64,000 nt of DNA from Agelas oroides (taxonomy: Eukaryota > Porifera > Demospongiae > Agelasida > Agelasidae), in the NCBI GenBank assembly GCA_949130485.1, contig OX422187.1, forward strand, positions 1,240,001 to 1,304,000, written 5' to 3'. Position numbers and translations under genes: made by a program. The notes under the pieces are model-generated. The model saw only the letters and a program-made list of their open reading frames with translations. It made no database searches and was not told where the DNA came from. Below, piece after piece: positions 55,564 through 64,000 of the stretch (position 1 is the first letter of the stretch; each line of letters opens with the position of its first letter).

Positions 55564-55985
55564 GCAACGTATCAGTATCACGTGACTGGGACAGACACGG
55601 TCGATCGGTCGGTCGAAGCACATATTCCCGTAGACCACGCTAGTGTGGGGCTCGCTCAGGCTCACCCCAATTAAAGCACCTCTCCAATGAGGGCACCCCT
55701 AAGACCTGGAGGTGTTTTTCTCTGCTCCACCCTCTGGCAGATTTAAATGTTTTTGGACGGTGCATTCTATAGCTCGTGAGTATGTGCACTAATGGCAACA
55801 ATCACAACATATTTTTACCCTGGTTTGCTTCACCAGCCCTCTCGGCTATTTACATAATGGGACTTCAGCACCAAAACCTCCAGCAAGCTGGCCATAGAAG
55901 CATCAAAAGCTTGAGGTAAGTTTGTCTGGCTGTAGGTACTGGTGCCACTCTAATTAGAAGGTGCCTCTCCAAACAAGGGTCTGAA
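55564..55985. other. No gene recognised
   Basis: Contains the reverse complement of the GGGGTGAGCCTGAGCGAGCC string of 13155 (about 55645) and a run of gene-like but unassigned short frames. Confidence 0.35.
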
Positions 55986-56341
55986 TAGCCTCGTCCCCAG
56001 GCCCCTCCCCCCCACCAAGGAGAGGCCTGGTACACACTGTTTGCGCATGCGCAATATACATGTACATGTATTCCGTTATATTTTCTGTAAAAACTTTGTG
56101 CACTTATCTTGTCCGTATGCTGAAGATCATACTAATCAAGAATACAAAGCTTTCTAAGAAAAGACTCCAGTGGCAATTTTGACTTGCAGAATACTACTAG
56201 AACACTACTTTTCAGACATGGCAGTATCATTTTTTCAAAACTTGCACTCAAACAGAAAGGTAACAAATTGATTTGCCAAAAAGGCCTGTTCGTAGCCCTT
56301 CTCTGTCTTTGTACACGACTTGTAGCGGCTCCATCTTGAAC

Positions 56342-56485
56342 ATGACCGGCCATTCAACAGAAACGGCACACGATAATGCTTTACCAAACAGCGATTTGCC
56401 CGGAGAAGCAGCCATACTTCAGAGCCGCATTCTCGCTCATTTGCATGAAACGAACATGCACGGTTCGTATACGTACCTAATGTAC
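56342..56485 (+). CDS. Exon-like ORF with ATG and splice donor inside a foldback element
   Basis: The reading is MTGHSTETAHDNALPNSDLP, GEAAILQSRILAHLHETNMH and GSYTYLMYG, ending exactly at TACG|GTAAGT, a strong donor. The composition is balanced and soluble-protein-like. It looks like a first coding exon captured by, or grown around by, the transposon. No downstream exon was found; the protein is not recognised. Confidence 0.35.
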
Positions 56486-56570
56486 GGTAAGTATCCGTTA
56501 TTTTACAAATCCCCTATAACTAGGGATATTACGCACATGCGCAAACAGTGTGTACCAGGCCTCTCTTCGG

Positions 56571-56593
56571 GGGGGGGGGGGGGGGGGGGGGAA
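56571..56593. repeat. Poly-G run (about 23 bases)
   Basis: An uninterrupted G homopolymer within the right arm of the foldback; the matching place in the left arm has only C7. Its length is likely unreliable in any assembly. Confidence 0.95.
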
Positions 56594-56612
56594 GGACCTG
56601 GGGACGAGGCTA

Positions 56613-58789
56613 GGGTGTGAAGCAATTTTTTTTTCAAAGTGCTTCATAATTATTTCTTAACGGCATGTTAATTAGAGAACTTATGGTATTATGGATACTC
56701 ACTTCAATGACAAGAGAGAAGGATTGGGTTTCCTGTCTAAGTTCAAAAACTGACAAATGCCATTGAAGTTTTCACCACTAACTACCCCAAACTCAGATTA
56801 ACTTTTGAACATTCTTCTAGAAACCCACATCTACGATTTATCTGTGAGATCCTGAGAGAGAGAGAGTATACCACAACAGGTTGAACACACCTACTTACCT
56901 CGAGTCTAGAAACCGAGGCGACAGTGGGCAGTCGGGAGAGAGGTGGGTGAGGCAGCTGTGGGCAAGTAGTAGCTTACACGACGGGTAATTGAGAGAGAGA
57001 AAGCGACGGCTCTAGGGAGGCCAGTTTTCTGTGTACAAGTGTAGGCAAGTAAACGGCGAGTTTGAACTTACAGATCAGAACAGTCAACAACTGTCACGTG
57101 ACTCTACTTACAGCCGTTCCGCCATAGATAATAGAATCTCGTTATGTACAGACTTAACTGGCTCATGAGAAAAAAATTACGGGTTTTACCCCAAATTTAG
57201 ATTTTAACCGTCTCCCTACGAGATTTAACTTCACCGAATTTCTGCCTACAAACATGCATTCAGAGAGTATGCAGCACATCAAGGGAGAAGAGAACTAGTA
57301 AGCATGGTATCAGTATAGTATTAAAACTAGTCAGTATTGAATATCAGCAAAAGGGATGCATTTCTGGCAGCTGTGTAGCTAGAGAGAAACAGACTGACAT
57401 AGTTTCAGAGCAGCCTCCAGCAGCACTGAAAAAAGTTTGAATTCTATTTCTATCCCTGAGCCTTCAATGGTCAACACTCTTGGGTTTGGTGCACAATTAG
57501 TAAACCTGCTGTGCAATACTGTGGTGTGCATTTGTGCACTACGTTGCTGTACACTGCAATCTAACTATGCACCAAGGGTCAAACATTGTTGAAATTGTTG
57601 ATGAGGCCACTTCACCACGCTTGAACACTGGGAGGAGGAGGGGAAGGGAAGAGAAGGGTAGAAGGGAGTAGTTATCTGTGGTGGGTCAAAATGTGCACAC
57701 AATGCGATTTTCTAAGCACTCTGGATTTTTACTTTGGGGAATTCCCACATTGTAACCTGGCAATGATGGATTCATTGACGACAGAGAAGTGAGTCTGTAG
57801 TGTGTTTGTAACAGGAGTACCTGTGTCTCACCAGTAGGGGGCTCTGTATCACAGGACACCCTTGCCCACTTTTTATGACAGTGTAACCTATAGCTATAAA
57901 CATTTTGTGGCAAACCCAATATTAGAGTATATTGACAGTCTTCCCTAATGTGTCCATACAGTCTTGTACTACAGTGCGTGGAAAACAAATTTGTCATAAT
58001 TACATCTGCTGAAAATTCTCCATATAAGCCTTTTCAGAGATCAAGGTATTTCTTGGCGTCCTAATTTATGATTGGTCTGAGCAAGTACTGTGGGAGGTTG
58101 TGACTGCACAATAGCAACTGTGCAACCTAAATTGGCAATTATTAGACCTACATGTACTACCTATTATCATACGTCTAACTCACACTGAGGTGTTGGCAAA
58201 ATGTCTTGGCAAACTTGTGATCCCCTGCACTGACCAGCATGGTGCATGCCATCATTATAAGGGTCTCAATACTTTCACGTCGTTTCATGCCCCCTCACGT
58301 GATATGTGTGGGTGGAGCTTGCATACTGTAGGTTCAAAGGGTAATTCGGCATGTAATAGTGGCAACATATTGTCTACGCAGCTCGAGTGACGAGTCTACT
58401 CACTCTTGGTCTGTCGATGGTTCAAAGGAGGCAGATGGAAGCTCTGTCTAGAGGTTTAAGTAAGTTATGATACTATCGTGAATGTGTGGACTGTGTGGCA
58501 GTGTCAATACAGCTCGTTTTTTGGTGCACTCAAGCTAAGTGTGTCTATATACCCTCTGACGTCATTGCATGTGATGCGATCTCCCAGGCCTTTCCTCACC
58601 ATTTTTGAATACTGCAAGCAATCAAAATCTGAAGCCGGAGAAGGCCTGGGAACCAGCCTGTGCATTTTGTTTGCTTCCAACCCAGCCTGTTGCCAAGACT
58701 ATGCCGTTTGCCACTTCCTCAGGCTCCTACAGTCGTTCCAATCCCTGGTAACCTCCTCTTGCTCATGGATACTGTATCGCCTTAGATAG
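56613..58789. other. No gene assigned; degenerate repeat copies
   Basis: Around 57690-57980 strings such as CATTGTAACCTGGCAATGAT and AAACATTTTGTGGCAAACCC match the interiors of the 6557 and 46449 elements, so a worn copy lies here. A half foldback pair occurs at 58568-58662 (CTCCCAGGCCTTTCCTCACC / GAGAAGGCCTGGGAACCAGC). GA-rich sequence at 56857-57000 has no clear exon. Confidence 0.45.
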
Positions 58790-59107
58790 CCAAGCAGATC
58801 AAGTCTTGGACCAACAAAGACACAGTGCTGGCTCAAGTGCAAAGATTTGTGCTCCATGGTTGGCCTTCTCAAGAGCCAAGGGAGGAGTACAGCAGAATTG
58901 GAGGAGGCAAGAGTTGAGTGTGCTGGATGGTTGTGTACTTTGGGGTGCAAGAGTGGTTGTTCCACCACCAGGAAGAGAGCGAGTAATCCAGGAACTGTGT
59001 GAGGTACACCCAGGCATTGCAAGGATGAAAAGCTTGGCAAGAAGCTGTGTGTTGTGGGCGAGCCTGGATGCAGACCTGGAAGCCGAAGTGCGGACGTGTC
59101 AGTCAAG
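58790..59107 (+). pseudogene. Ty3/gypsy retrotransposon fragment, integrase zinc-binding region
   Basis: The + strand reads AKQIKSWTNKDTVLAQVQRF and VLHGWPSQEP, then after a frame change ELSVLDGCVLWGARVVVPPP and GRERVIQELCEVHPGIARMK, SLARSCVLWASLDADLE and CQSS. This is the segment between RNase H and the integrase core of gypsy-type pol, with the His-His-Cys-Cys pattern. Upstream reverse transcriptase and downstream integrase core are absent. The fragment ends 15 bp before the foldback element at 59122. Confidence 0.75.
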
Positions 59108-59121
59108 TCGACCCTCAGAAT

Positions 59122-59528
59122 TAGTCTCGTGCCCAGACCCTCTCGCACGTGCGAGAGGGTCTGGTGTTCTGAGTGACTTTTCTTGTCACATGGGCCGGGG
59201 TAGCTCCCCGATCTGAGAGCTCGAATCAGATTCTAGAACGCATAATTATATATGCATGGCATAAGCGATCATATTTTGAACCGAATTGGAGGTAGAAAAA
59301 ACTTACCTCGCAGCTCGTTCTCAGCTTTCCCAAGAAACTTCGTGGCCTTATCAAGCTTTTATAAACCATACCGTGCAGAAGTCTAAGTCGTCAGAAAACT
59401 AGAGTCCCAGATGTAAAATGTCATTATGACATTCTTTCTGCCATAGGCCCCGCCCCATGTGACAAGAAATGTCGCTCAGAACACCAGACCCTCTTTCTGC
59501 TTTTCAGGAGGGTCTGGGGACGAGACTA
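59122..59528. mobile_element. 407-bp foldback element, TAGTCTCGTGCCCAGACC termini
   Basis: The left end is TAGTCTCGTGCCCAGACCCT with an inner GCACGTGCGAGAGGGTCTGG palindrome. The right end is GGAGGGTCTGGGGACGAGACTA, with CACATGGGCCGGGG facing CCCCGCCCCATGTG. A half copy is at 7420. Confidence 0.88.
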
Positions 59529-60328
59529 CCCCACAATGACTGTGTTGATCTAAGTGTGAGATGTGATATATTTGACCTTTGACTGATTAAAGTCGTTGAA
59601 CCTCTATATCCGTTTTTGTATGTCTTCTGTTATTGTATATAAGTGGAAAGTTGTCAATTTTTTTGTGTGAGTGCAGTGCAGTCTACAGTCTCTGATAATG
59701 AATATATAGTGGCATGCAAACGTGCACATATACTGTTGCAATCACTGGTAGCCTCTAGCAAGCTGTACACCACAGAATTTCACATGTAATCTCTGGACTG
59801 CACACTGACAGGTTATCATCTTAAATGATGTTTATAGCCTCATTTCCAAGGCTGGCAAAAGCTGGGCCTAGAGGCTAGAGGAACCAGGGAACAACGCTAA
59901 GGACACTCTGGTTCCATATGTACCGATCGATACTGCAGTGACCTCTGAAATAAATACAAACAACTGTACATGTATACTACTGAAAGTTCCAATCGGTGCA
60001 ATAAGTCCTGCAACATATACTGTTGCACTTCCATCTACACATTCATCATCTTCACAGTCGTGGCTGGTTGGCATCAAGGCAACTCCATCAGGTTTTGTTG
60101 CAAACTCATCAAAATTTTAATTCAGTGCTGATCCCACAGTGCCTCAGTCCTCCAACGCAAAGATGAATTTCACCGTCCTGTAGGTTGCCCGTGGCGGAAA
60201 TCAGACATTACTGGTTGTAGCTTCCAGGCAGTGTTTCAGGCTGGCTGCATCTTCATTTCTGTTTCGTGGCAGGTTTAACCTCGGTTAGACATAGTGCGCT
60301 CGTGCCCTGACCCCACCCCCTCAGTGGG
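59529..60328. other. No gene recognised
   Basis: AT-rich, with a worn foldback near 59836-59900 (TAGCCTCATTTCCAAGGC ... GAACCAGGGAACAACGCTA). The 3' flank of the ORF1 at 60329 shows no reverse transcriptase sequence. Confidence 0.4.
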
Positions 60329-61360
60329 TCATGTGACAGGGGGACATGAAACGACGTGAAAGTAATGAGACCCGTTTTTTGGTGGGGCTCCCTTATAACG
60401 GCCTTTGTTGTTAGTACTGGCAGGCTTTGCTTTAGTACTTGTGTTTGACCTCAGCATAGCAATTTCGTTTTCCAGATGGTCATTTCGTTCCTCTAAGGCC
60501 AGGACCTGTAAGCGCAGGGATTTGTTCTCTGTTTTTAGGCAGACTTCTAGGTCAAGTACCCGTTGGAGAAGGGAGTCTACTTCAGCTTTAGTGGCTAAAG
60601 CCACTGGGTGTGCTGTGCAGCAGATGTCACAGGAGCCACCCACTGAGCACAGGCAGTGATCATGCAGAGTAGTAACTGAAGAAGAGTTACCCTCACCTGG
60701 TACTGTATTGGGGGGTGCAGGTGTGGCAGCGGGAGTGGTAGTGGAAGTGGTAACAGCAGGGGTGGTGGTGGGGGGGGAGGAGCTAGACTTCTTGGTTGAC
60801 TTGCTGGTCTTTGTGCTGGATGCACGCTGTGACGACTTCTTCTGCGCGGGGGGGTTACAGATATGGCATTTGAAGGTGGCCTTTTTTGCACTACGGGCAG
60901 TGAGTCCAGCGCAGTTTAGGTGTGACCAAGAACCACATGTCTCGCACTGGACCATCTGGGAGCCGTCATCAGTGGTAGTGCCGCATTTGCAGTTAACATT
61001 TGAATTATTACAGCTGTAGTCACCAGAGGTACAATCTTCGTCTTGCGAGTGTTTGGCCAACTCACTGTTAGCAATAGTAGGGTGTTCTTCGAGAGCATTA
61101 TTCGCGACGAGGGGAGCTGTGGCTTGCAAGGGTGCAGGCGGGTGTGGCGGTGTAGGGAGGGGCTGGACTGCTGTGGGGTGTGAGGAGGCGGGTAGGGGCT
61201 CGACCTCAAGGGGTGGTGCAGCGTGTGAGTTGTTCTGGGAGCAGCTACGGGTTAGAATTCGGACAGGAGAGTCCGGTAGACTTCTCGGTGATGGTTGCGA
61301 GAGAGATACAGGACGAGACTTTCTGTTCGCCATCTTCAATTGTGCACGTGATGTTGTCAC
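60329..61360 (-). CDS. Non-LTR retrotransposon ORF1-type protein with PHD finger and coiled coil
   Basis: 343 codons. The N-terminal 120 residues are Pro/Ser-rich and disordered. A PHD zinc finger occupies about residues 124-168 (CKCGTTTDDGSQMVQCETCG, SWSHLNC, CHIC). A Ser/Thr/Pro linker is followed by a leucine-rich coiled coil at about 255-305 (VDSLLQRVLDLEV, LRLQVLALEERNDHLENEIA). PHD plus coiled coil is the plan of ORF1 proteins in several CR1/L2-type LINEs of invertebrates, where it binds the RNA and forms trimers or multimers. No ORF2 follows on this strand, so either the element is 3'-truncated (unusual, as LINEs lose 5' ends) or the ORF is a free-standing descendant. The initiator could also be the internal Met at codon 10 (MANRKSRPVS). 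Confidence 0.72.
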   Translation of the reverse strand: MTTSRAQLKMANRKSRPVSLSQPSPRSLPDSPVRILTRSCSQNNSHAAPPLEVEPLPASSHPTAVQPLPTPPHPPAPLQATAPLVANNALEEHPTIANSELAKHSQDEDCTSGDYSCNNSNVNCKCGTTTDDGSQMVQCETCGSWSHLNCAGLTARSAKKATFKCHICNPPAQKKSSQRASSTKTSKSTKKSSSSPPTTTPAVTTSTTTPAATPAPPNTVPGEGNSSSVTTLHDHCLCSVGGSCDICCTAHPVALATKAEVDSLLQRVLDLEVCLKTENKSLRLQVLALEERNDHLENEIAMLRSNTSTKAKPASTNNKGRYKGAPPKNGSHYFHVVSCPPVT

Positions 61361-61703
61361 GTGAGTAAATTACAAGTTGAAACTTACATGCATGCTCTTG
61401 TCTATACTTGTGACTTTACTACTGTATACCGTGGTACCTCGTCTCCCCAATCCCTCTGCCGTTGCCTTGCTGCCTCATCCCCCTGCCCTTCCGCCTCGCC
61501 TCACTACTCATCCTGCTCTGCCTCTCGTATAACTGGCTCTCGTATAACTGGCTCTCGGTCGACACTCTCCCTTTGCGCCCACGTACGTCTTCGTACACTG
61601 TTTCCTGACAACATCAACACAAGAATCTCAAGTTTGTCTACCAGTTGATGGTGTTACGTACGTACTGTGTGTGTGTGTGAGGAATTCTACTATATACGGA
61701 GTA
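61361..61703. other. No gene recognised
   Basis: Promoter-proximal flank of the ORF1. It contains the duplicated string TCGTATAACTGGCTC (61526-61556) and a short (TG)n at 61664. Confidence 0.4.
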
Positions 61704-62930
61704 AGATAAGGGGCCCTAAATTATTCGGGACGGGTCCTAATTCGGGACACTTCCAGGTTTTCTCAGGCAGCACTCACCTGTAGTTGAACAATAGTTAGTA
61801 CAGGTACAGAGTATCTCCTACAGTAGTCTCGTGCCCAGCCTATTTTTCACACGCGGAGGGGAAAAATAGTCTGGTCAATAGACCTTTCCCACTAACATCA
61901 AAATATGTACGGAATTCGTGACGTCACGTCTGGGGTGCCTCAGAAGGCTTGCTGGGGCGAATTTTCCATTGATATATATGGGAACATAGCTTACGTTCAG
62001 ATGGCTGCTGCCTTTGCGTACAGGAGAATCCCAAGCTGCCTAGACGCTGACCTAGAGTTCCAGCATCGGCCTTTTCAACAGTGGTAGTTCGAACTCCGTG
62101 CGACTTTTTTTTGACACCGCCGTGGTGCTGTTAGATGAACGTGTCTTGTGTGCACCCAACGGTTTGTGGTGGCTACTGAATGTCCACTAATGTCGTAAGT
62201 TCTGGCCGAGTATAACTTGCAGCAGTGTACACCCACCCAAAGTGTCTGTCATCCAGTTTTGGCCTACGTAGCATAGCTTTGCTTTGCTAGACATGCGAGT
62301 CAGCTATGTACACAAGAAAAAGCTATCTAGTGACTACATGTAGATACTTGAAGCTAAGCTAGGTAGTGACTAGTAAGTAGTACGTATAAATGTACATTTT
62401 AGACGTTTTAACTAGCTTTACAGCTCTGCTCGCCGATAGTAATCTCTGGTGTACCTGGTGGTAGCCGACCGCTCTGTTCAGTGTCAAACAAAGTCGGACG
62501 GAGTTCGATCTACCACTGTTGAAAAGGTCGATGCTGGAACTCTGGATCGGTGTCAAGGCAACTCGGTATTTCCCCTGTACACAAACCAGCAGCCGTCTGA
62601 ACTTAGGCCATGTTCTCATATAAACAATGGAGAATTCGCCCCAGCAGGCCTTCCGAGGCACCCCAGGTGTGATGTCACGTATACTGCATTCCATTGCGTC
62701 TTAATGGGAAAGGTCTATTAGACACCACCCCCAAAAATTTTGCTATGTGAACAAAGTCGCTCCGTTCTCAGGTATCCTTTGGAGTTGAGACTTCAAACTT
62801 GGAATGCATATAGTACGATGCCTGAGGTATATGTACAGACTTATTGTGTTACTTACCTAGCGACGTGCCATTAGCTGGTAAGCAAAGCTCAAAAACTGTC
62901 CTGAATTAGGGCCCCTTACCTTAACCACTA
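61704..62930. mobile_element. Nested foldbacks: outer AAGGGGCCCTAA element
   Basis: The outer tips are GATAAGGGGCCCTAAATTAT and TGAATTAGGGCCCCTTACCT. An inner element at about 61876-62722 has arms of about 220 bp (AATAGACCTTTCCCACTAAC ... CAACAGTGGTAGTTCGAAC versus GATCTACCACTGTTG ... TGGGAAAGGTCTATT). Between them, at 61824, lies a half copy of the TAGTCTCGTGCCCAG family. The inner arms each carry an open frame (KACWGEFSI in both), reflecting the inverted duplication. Confidence 0.8.
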
Positions 62931-63027
62931 GGGTCTTTGCCCTTGTAACCTCCCTCCCATGTTGCCTTCCCTCTCTAGGACTCTTACCCTACCAGCCTCT
63001 CCTGTTTGTTGCCTGTGAGAACAACAT

Positions 63028-64000
63028 ATGGCATCACATGCAATCACCCGTCCTCTACGTAATTCAAGTATATTCTCTCAGGGGTACGACCTCGTCAATT
63101 GTTCCCTGATAGAACGACGTTTGGGTTTTGGTTTTGCAGACGTTTGTGCTAGTGAGAAACTTTACAACCTTAAGGACCTCTGGATATGTGAGAAACAGAC
63201 GATACGTTTGTGTGAAGATAAAAATGAAGCAGCATGTTCAGCCTACTTGAAGGAAATATTAGGAACATCATACGAGTACAAGGTTGATAACGGAATTGCC
63301 GGTTTGGGTAGTCTTCCCCCCCTGTATTGCTCTACCATCCGAAGACCTGATGTGCAGGTTTTACAAGGCAACCAGATTTTGTTGGTCATAGAAGTGCACT
63401 CATCGTCATATGAAGCCACAATTGAGAAGTGTATCATGAGCGTTGTCGAGCACCTTCGTGTAAAACGATCATACAACAAAACCACCACTGTGTGCACAGG
63501 TTTTGCTTTCCCCAAACTACCAACTGACAAAGAAGAGTTTCACCAGTGTGTAGTCAGTGTTGAAGTGACCTGGAATGGAGTAAAATTCCAGTATAAATTG
63601 ACCAGCATTGTTGATATCCGTAAAGTAAGAGAAACTGTGGTGGATGCGTGCAGGAAAGCTTGCCTCGATTCCTATGGCACTGATGAGCAGGAAACTAACT
63701 ATGCAGTTGTACTCTCAAATAGTGAATTAGGTAGAATATTTGGAGATGGTGCCATTCAAAAGCATTCTCGATCATCCACCCTTGTTTACGTACCCAGACA
63801 GGTGCTTTGGTACAAGTATTCATATGGAGGTACCACCTATGAATATGTTAAACTCAGCTTGATACCAGATCGAAATCTACTGAGCCACATTGTCAACTTT
63901 GAATTTGTTGAAATAGAAAGCTTGGTTTTTTTGAGGTACAAGGCAGTGCCCCACAACCCACTGACAGTTGAGGAAGCAAGTTTGTGCTTACGCGATCTCC
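63028..64000 (+). CDS. Nuclease-like + kinase-like protein (new family, member 2), runs off window
   Basis: The frame is open from an ATG at 63028 (MASHAITRPLRN; in-frame TGA 12 bp upstream) to the window end, 324 codons. Residues about 75-170 hold the pattern RRPDVQVL (P107, D108) then ILLVIEVHSSS (E122, H124) and a helix, consistent with a PD-(D/E)XK nuclease-like core whose Lys is His. Then TGFAFPKL, CVVSVEVTWNGVKFQYKL and a helix (VRETVVDACRKACLD) match the gene at 52436-53824 segment by segment. The last part (FEFVEIESLVFLRYKAVPHN, PLTVEEASLCLRDL) corresponds to the hinge and next helix of that gene's kinase-like domain, so the catalytic loop should lie just beyond 64000. No intron signals are seen. 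Promoter not identified; nested foldbacks end 98 bp upstream. Confidence 0.8.
   Translation, partial: MASHAITRPLRNSSIFSQGYDLVNCSLIERRLGFGFADVCASEKLYNLKDLWICEKQTIRLCEDKNEAACSAYLKEILGTSYEYKVDNGIAGLGSLPPLYCSTIRRPDVQVLQGNQILLVIEVHSSSYEATIEKCIMSVVEHLRVKRSYNKTTTVCTGFAFPKLPTDKEEFHQCVVSVEVTWNGVKFQYKLTSIVDIRKVRETVVDACRKACLDSYGTDEQETNYAVVLSNSELGRIFGDGAIQKHSRSSTLVYVPRQVLWYKYSYGGTTYEYVKLSLIPDRNLLSHIVNFEFVEIESLVFLRYKAVPHNPLTVEEASLCLRDL

Larger units (their letters stand above)
55986..56612. mobile_element. 627-bp foldback element carrying an exon-like ORF
   Basis: The left arm is TAGCCTCGTCCCCAGGCCCC ... AGAGGCCTGGTACACACTGT, TTGCGCATGCGC. The right arm is GCACATGCGCAAACAGTGTG, TACCAGGCCTCTCTTC, then a 23-25-base G run and CCTGGGGACGAGGCTA. 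The arms are about 75 bp. The interior differs from other family members and holds the frame described at 56342-56485. Confidence 0.88.

Overview
The window looks like genomic DNA of an invertebrate animal, most likely a sponge. It carries intron-containing animal genes with GT..AG introns (adhesion GPCR, mitochondrial tRNA 2-thiouridylase, leishmanolysin-like peptidase, p190RhoGAP-like protein). Around them lie very many short foldback transposons, tandem repeats and non-LTR/LTR retroelement fragments. There is no prokaryotic organisation. The sponge assignment is an inference from gene types, compact genes and repeat style; no single diagnostic sequence proves it.

Layout. 0-7.8 kb: foldback elements, a 46-bp tandem repeat and an integrase-core fragment. 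8.0-10.3 kb (-): a non-LTR retrotransposon ORF with endonuclease and reverse transcriptase, broken at its 3' side. 10.4-16.7 kb: MITEs, a tRNA-derived SINE and unassigned sequence. 16.8-17.8 kb (+): a p190RhoGAP-like exon. 18-25.7 kb: a large hairpin element, a second SINE and short repeats. 26.2-30.5 kb (+): the GPS motif and seven transmembrane segments of an adhesion GPCR. 31.1-33.8 kb (+): the C-terminal two thirds of TRMU. 34.06-41.27 kb (-): an M8 metallopeptidase whose C-terminus carries about eight EGF-like repeats, convergent with TRMU. 41.9-46.8 kb: a piggyBac-type MITE, a decayed zinc-finger gene and foldbacks. 46.9-49.35 kb: a 73-bp minisatellite of about 33 copies. 49.94 kb: a hammerhead ribozyme motif. 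52.4-53.8 kb (-) and 63.0-64.0 kb (+, runs off the end): two related genes combining a nuclease-like N-terminal region with a kinase-like C-terminal region. 54-62.9 kb: several foldbacks, a Ty3/gypsy integrase fragment and a PHD-finger ORF1 of a non-LTR element.

The most notable points are the two-member nuclease-like/kinase family, the hammerhead ribozyme, the M8 peptidase-EGF fusion, an exact 137-bp copy of the TRMU last exon inside an intron of the opposing peptidase gene, and a foldback element that holds an exon-like ORF. Several conserved genes are interrupted by single-base indels (and one in-frame stop) in exons whose splice phases otherwise fit. This suggests either an unpolished assembly or recent decay; the sequence alone cannot decide. 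Exons were called by eye from conserved protein motifs and GT/AG borders, so 5' ends of most spliced genes are missing or unresolved.
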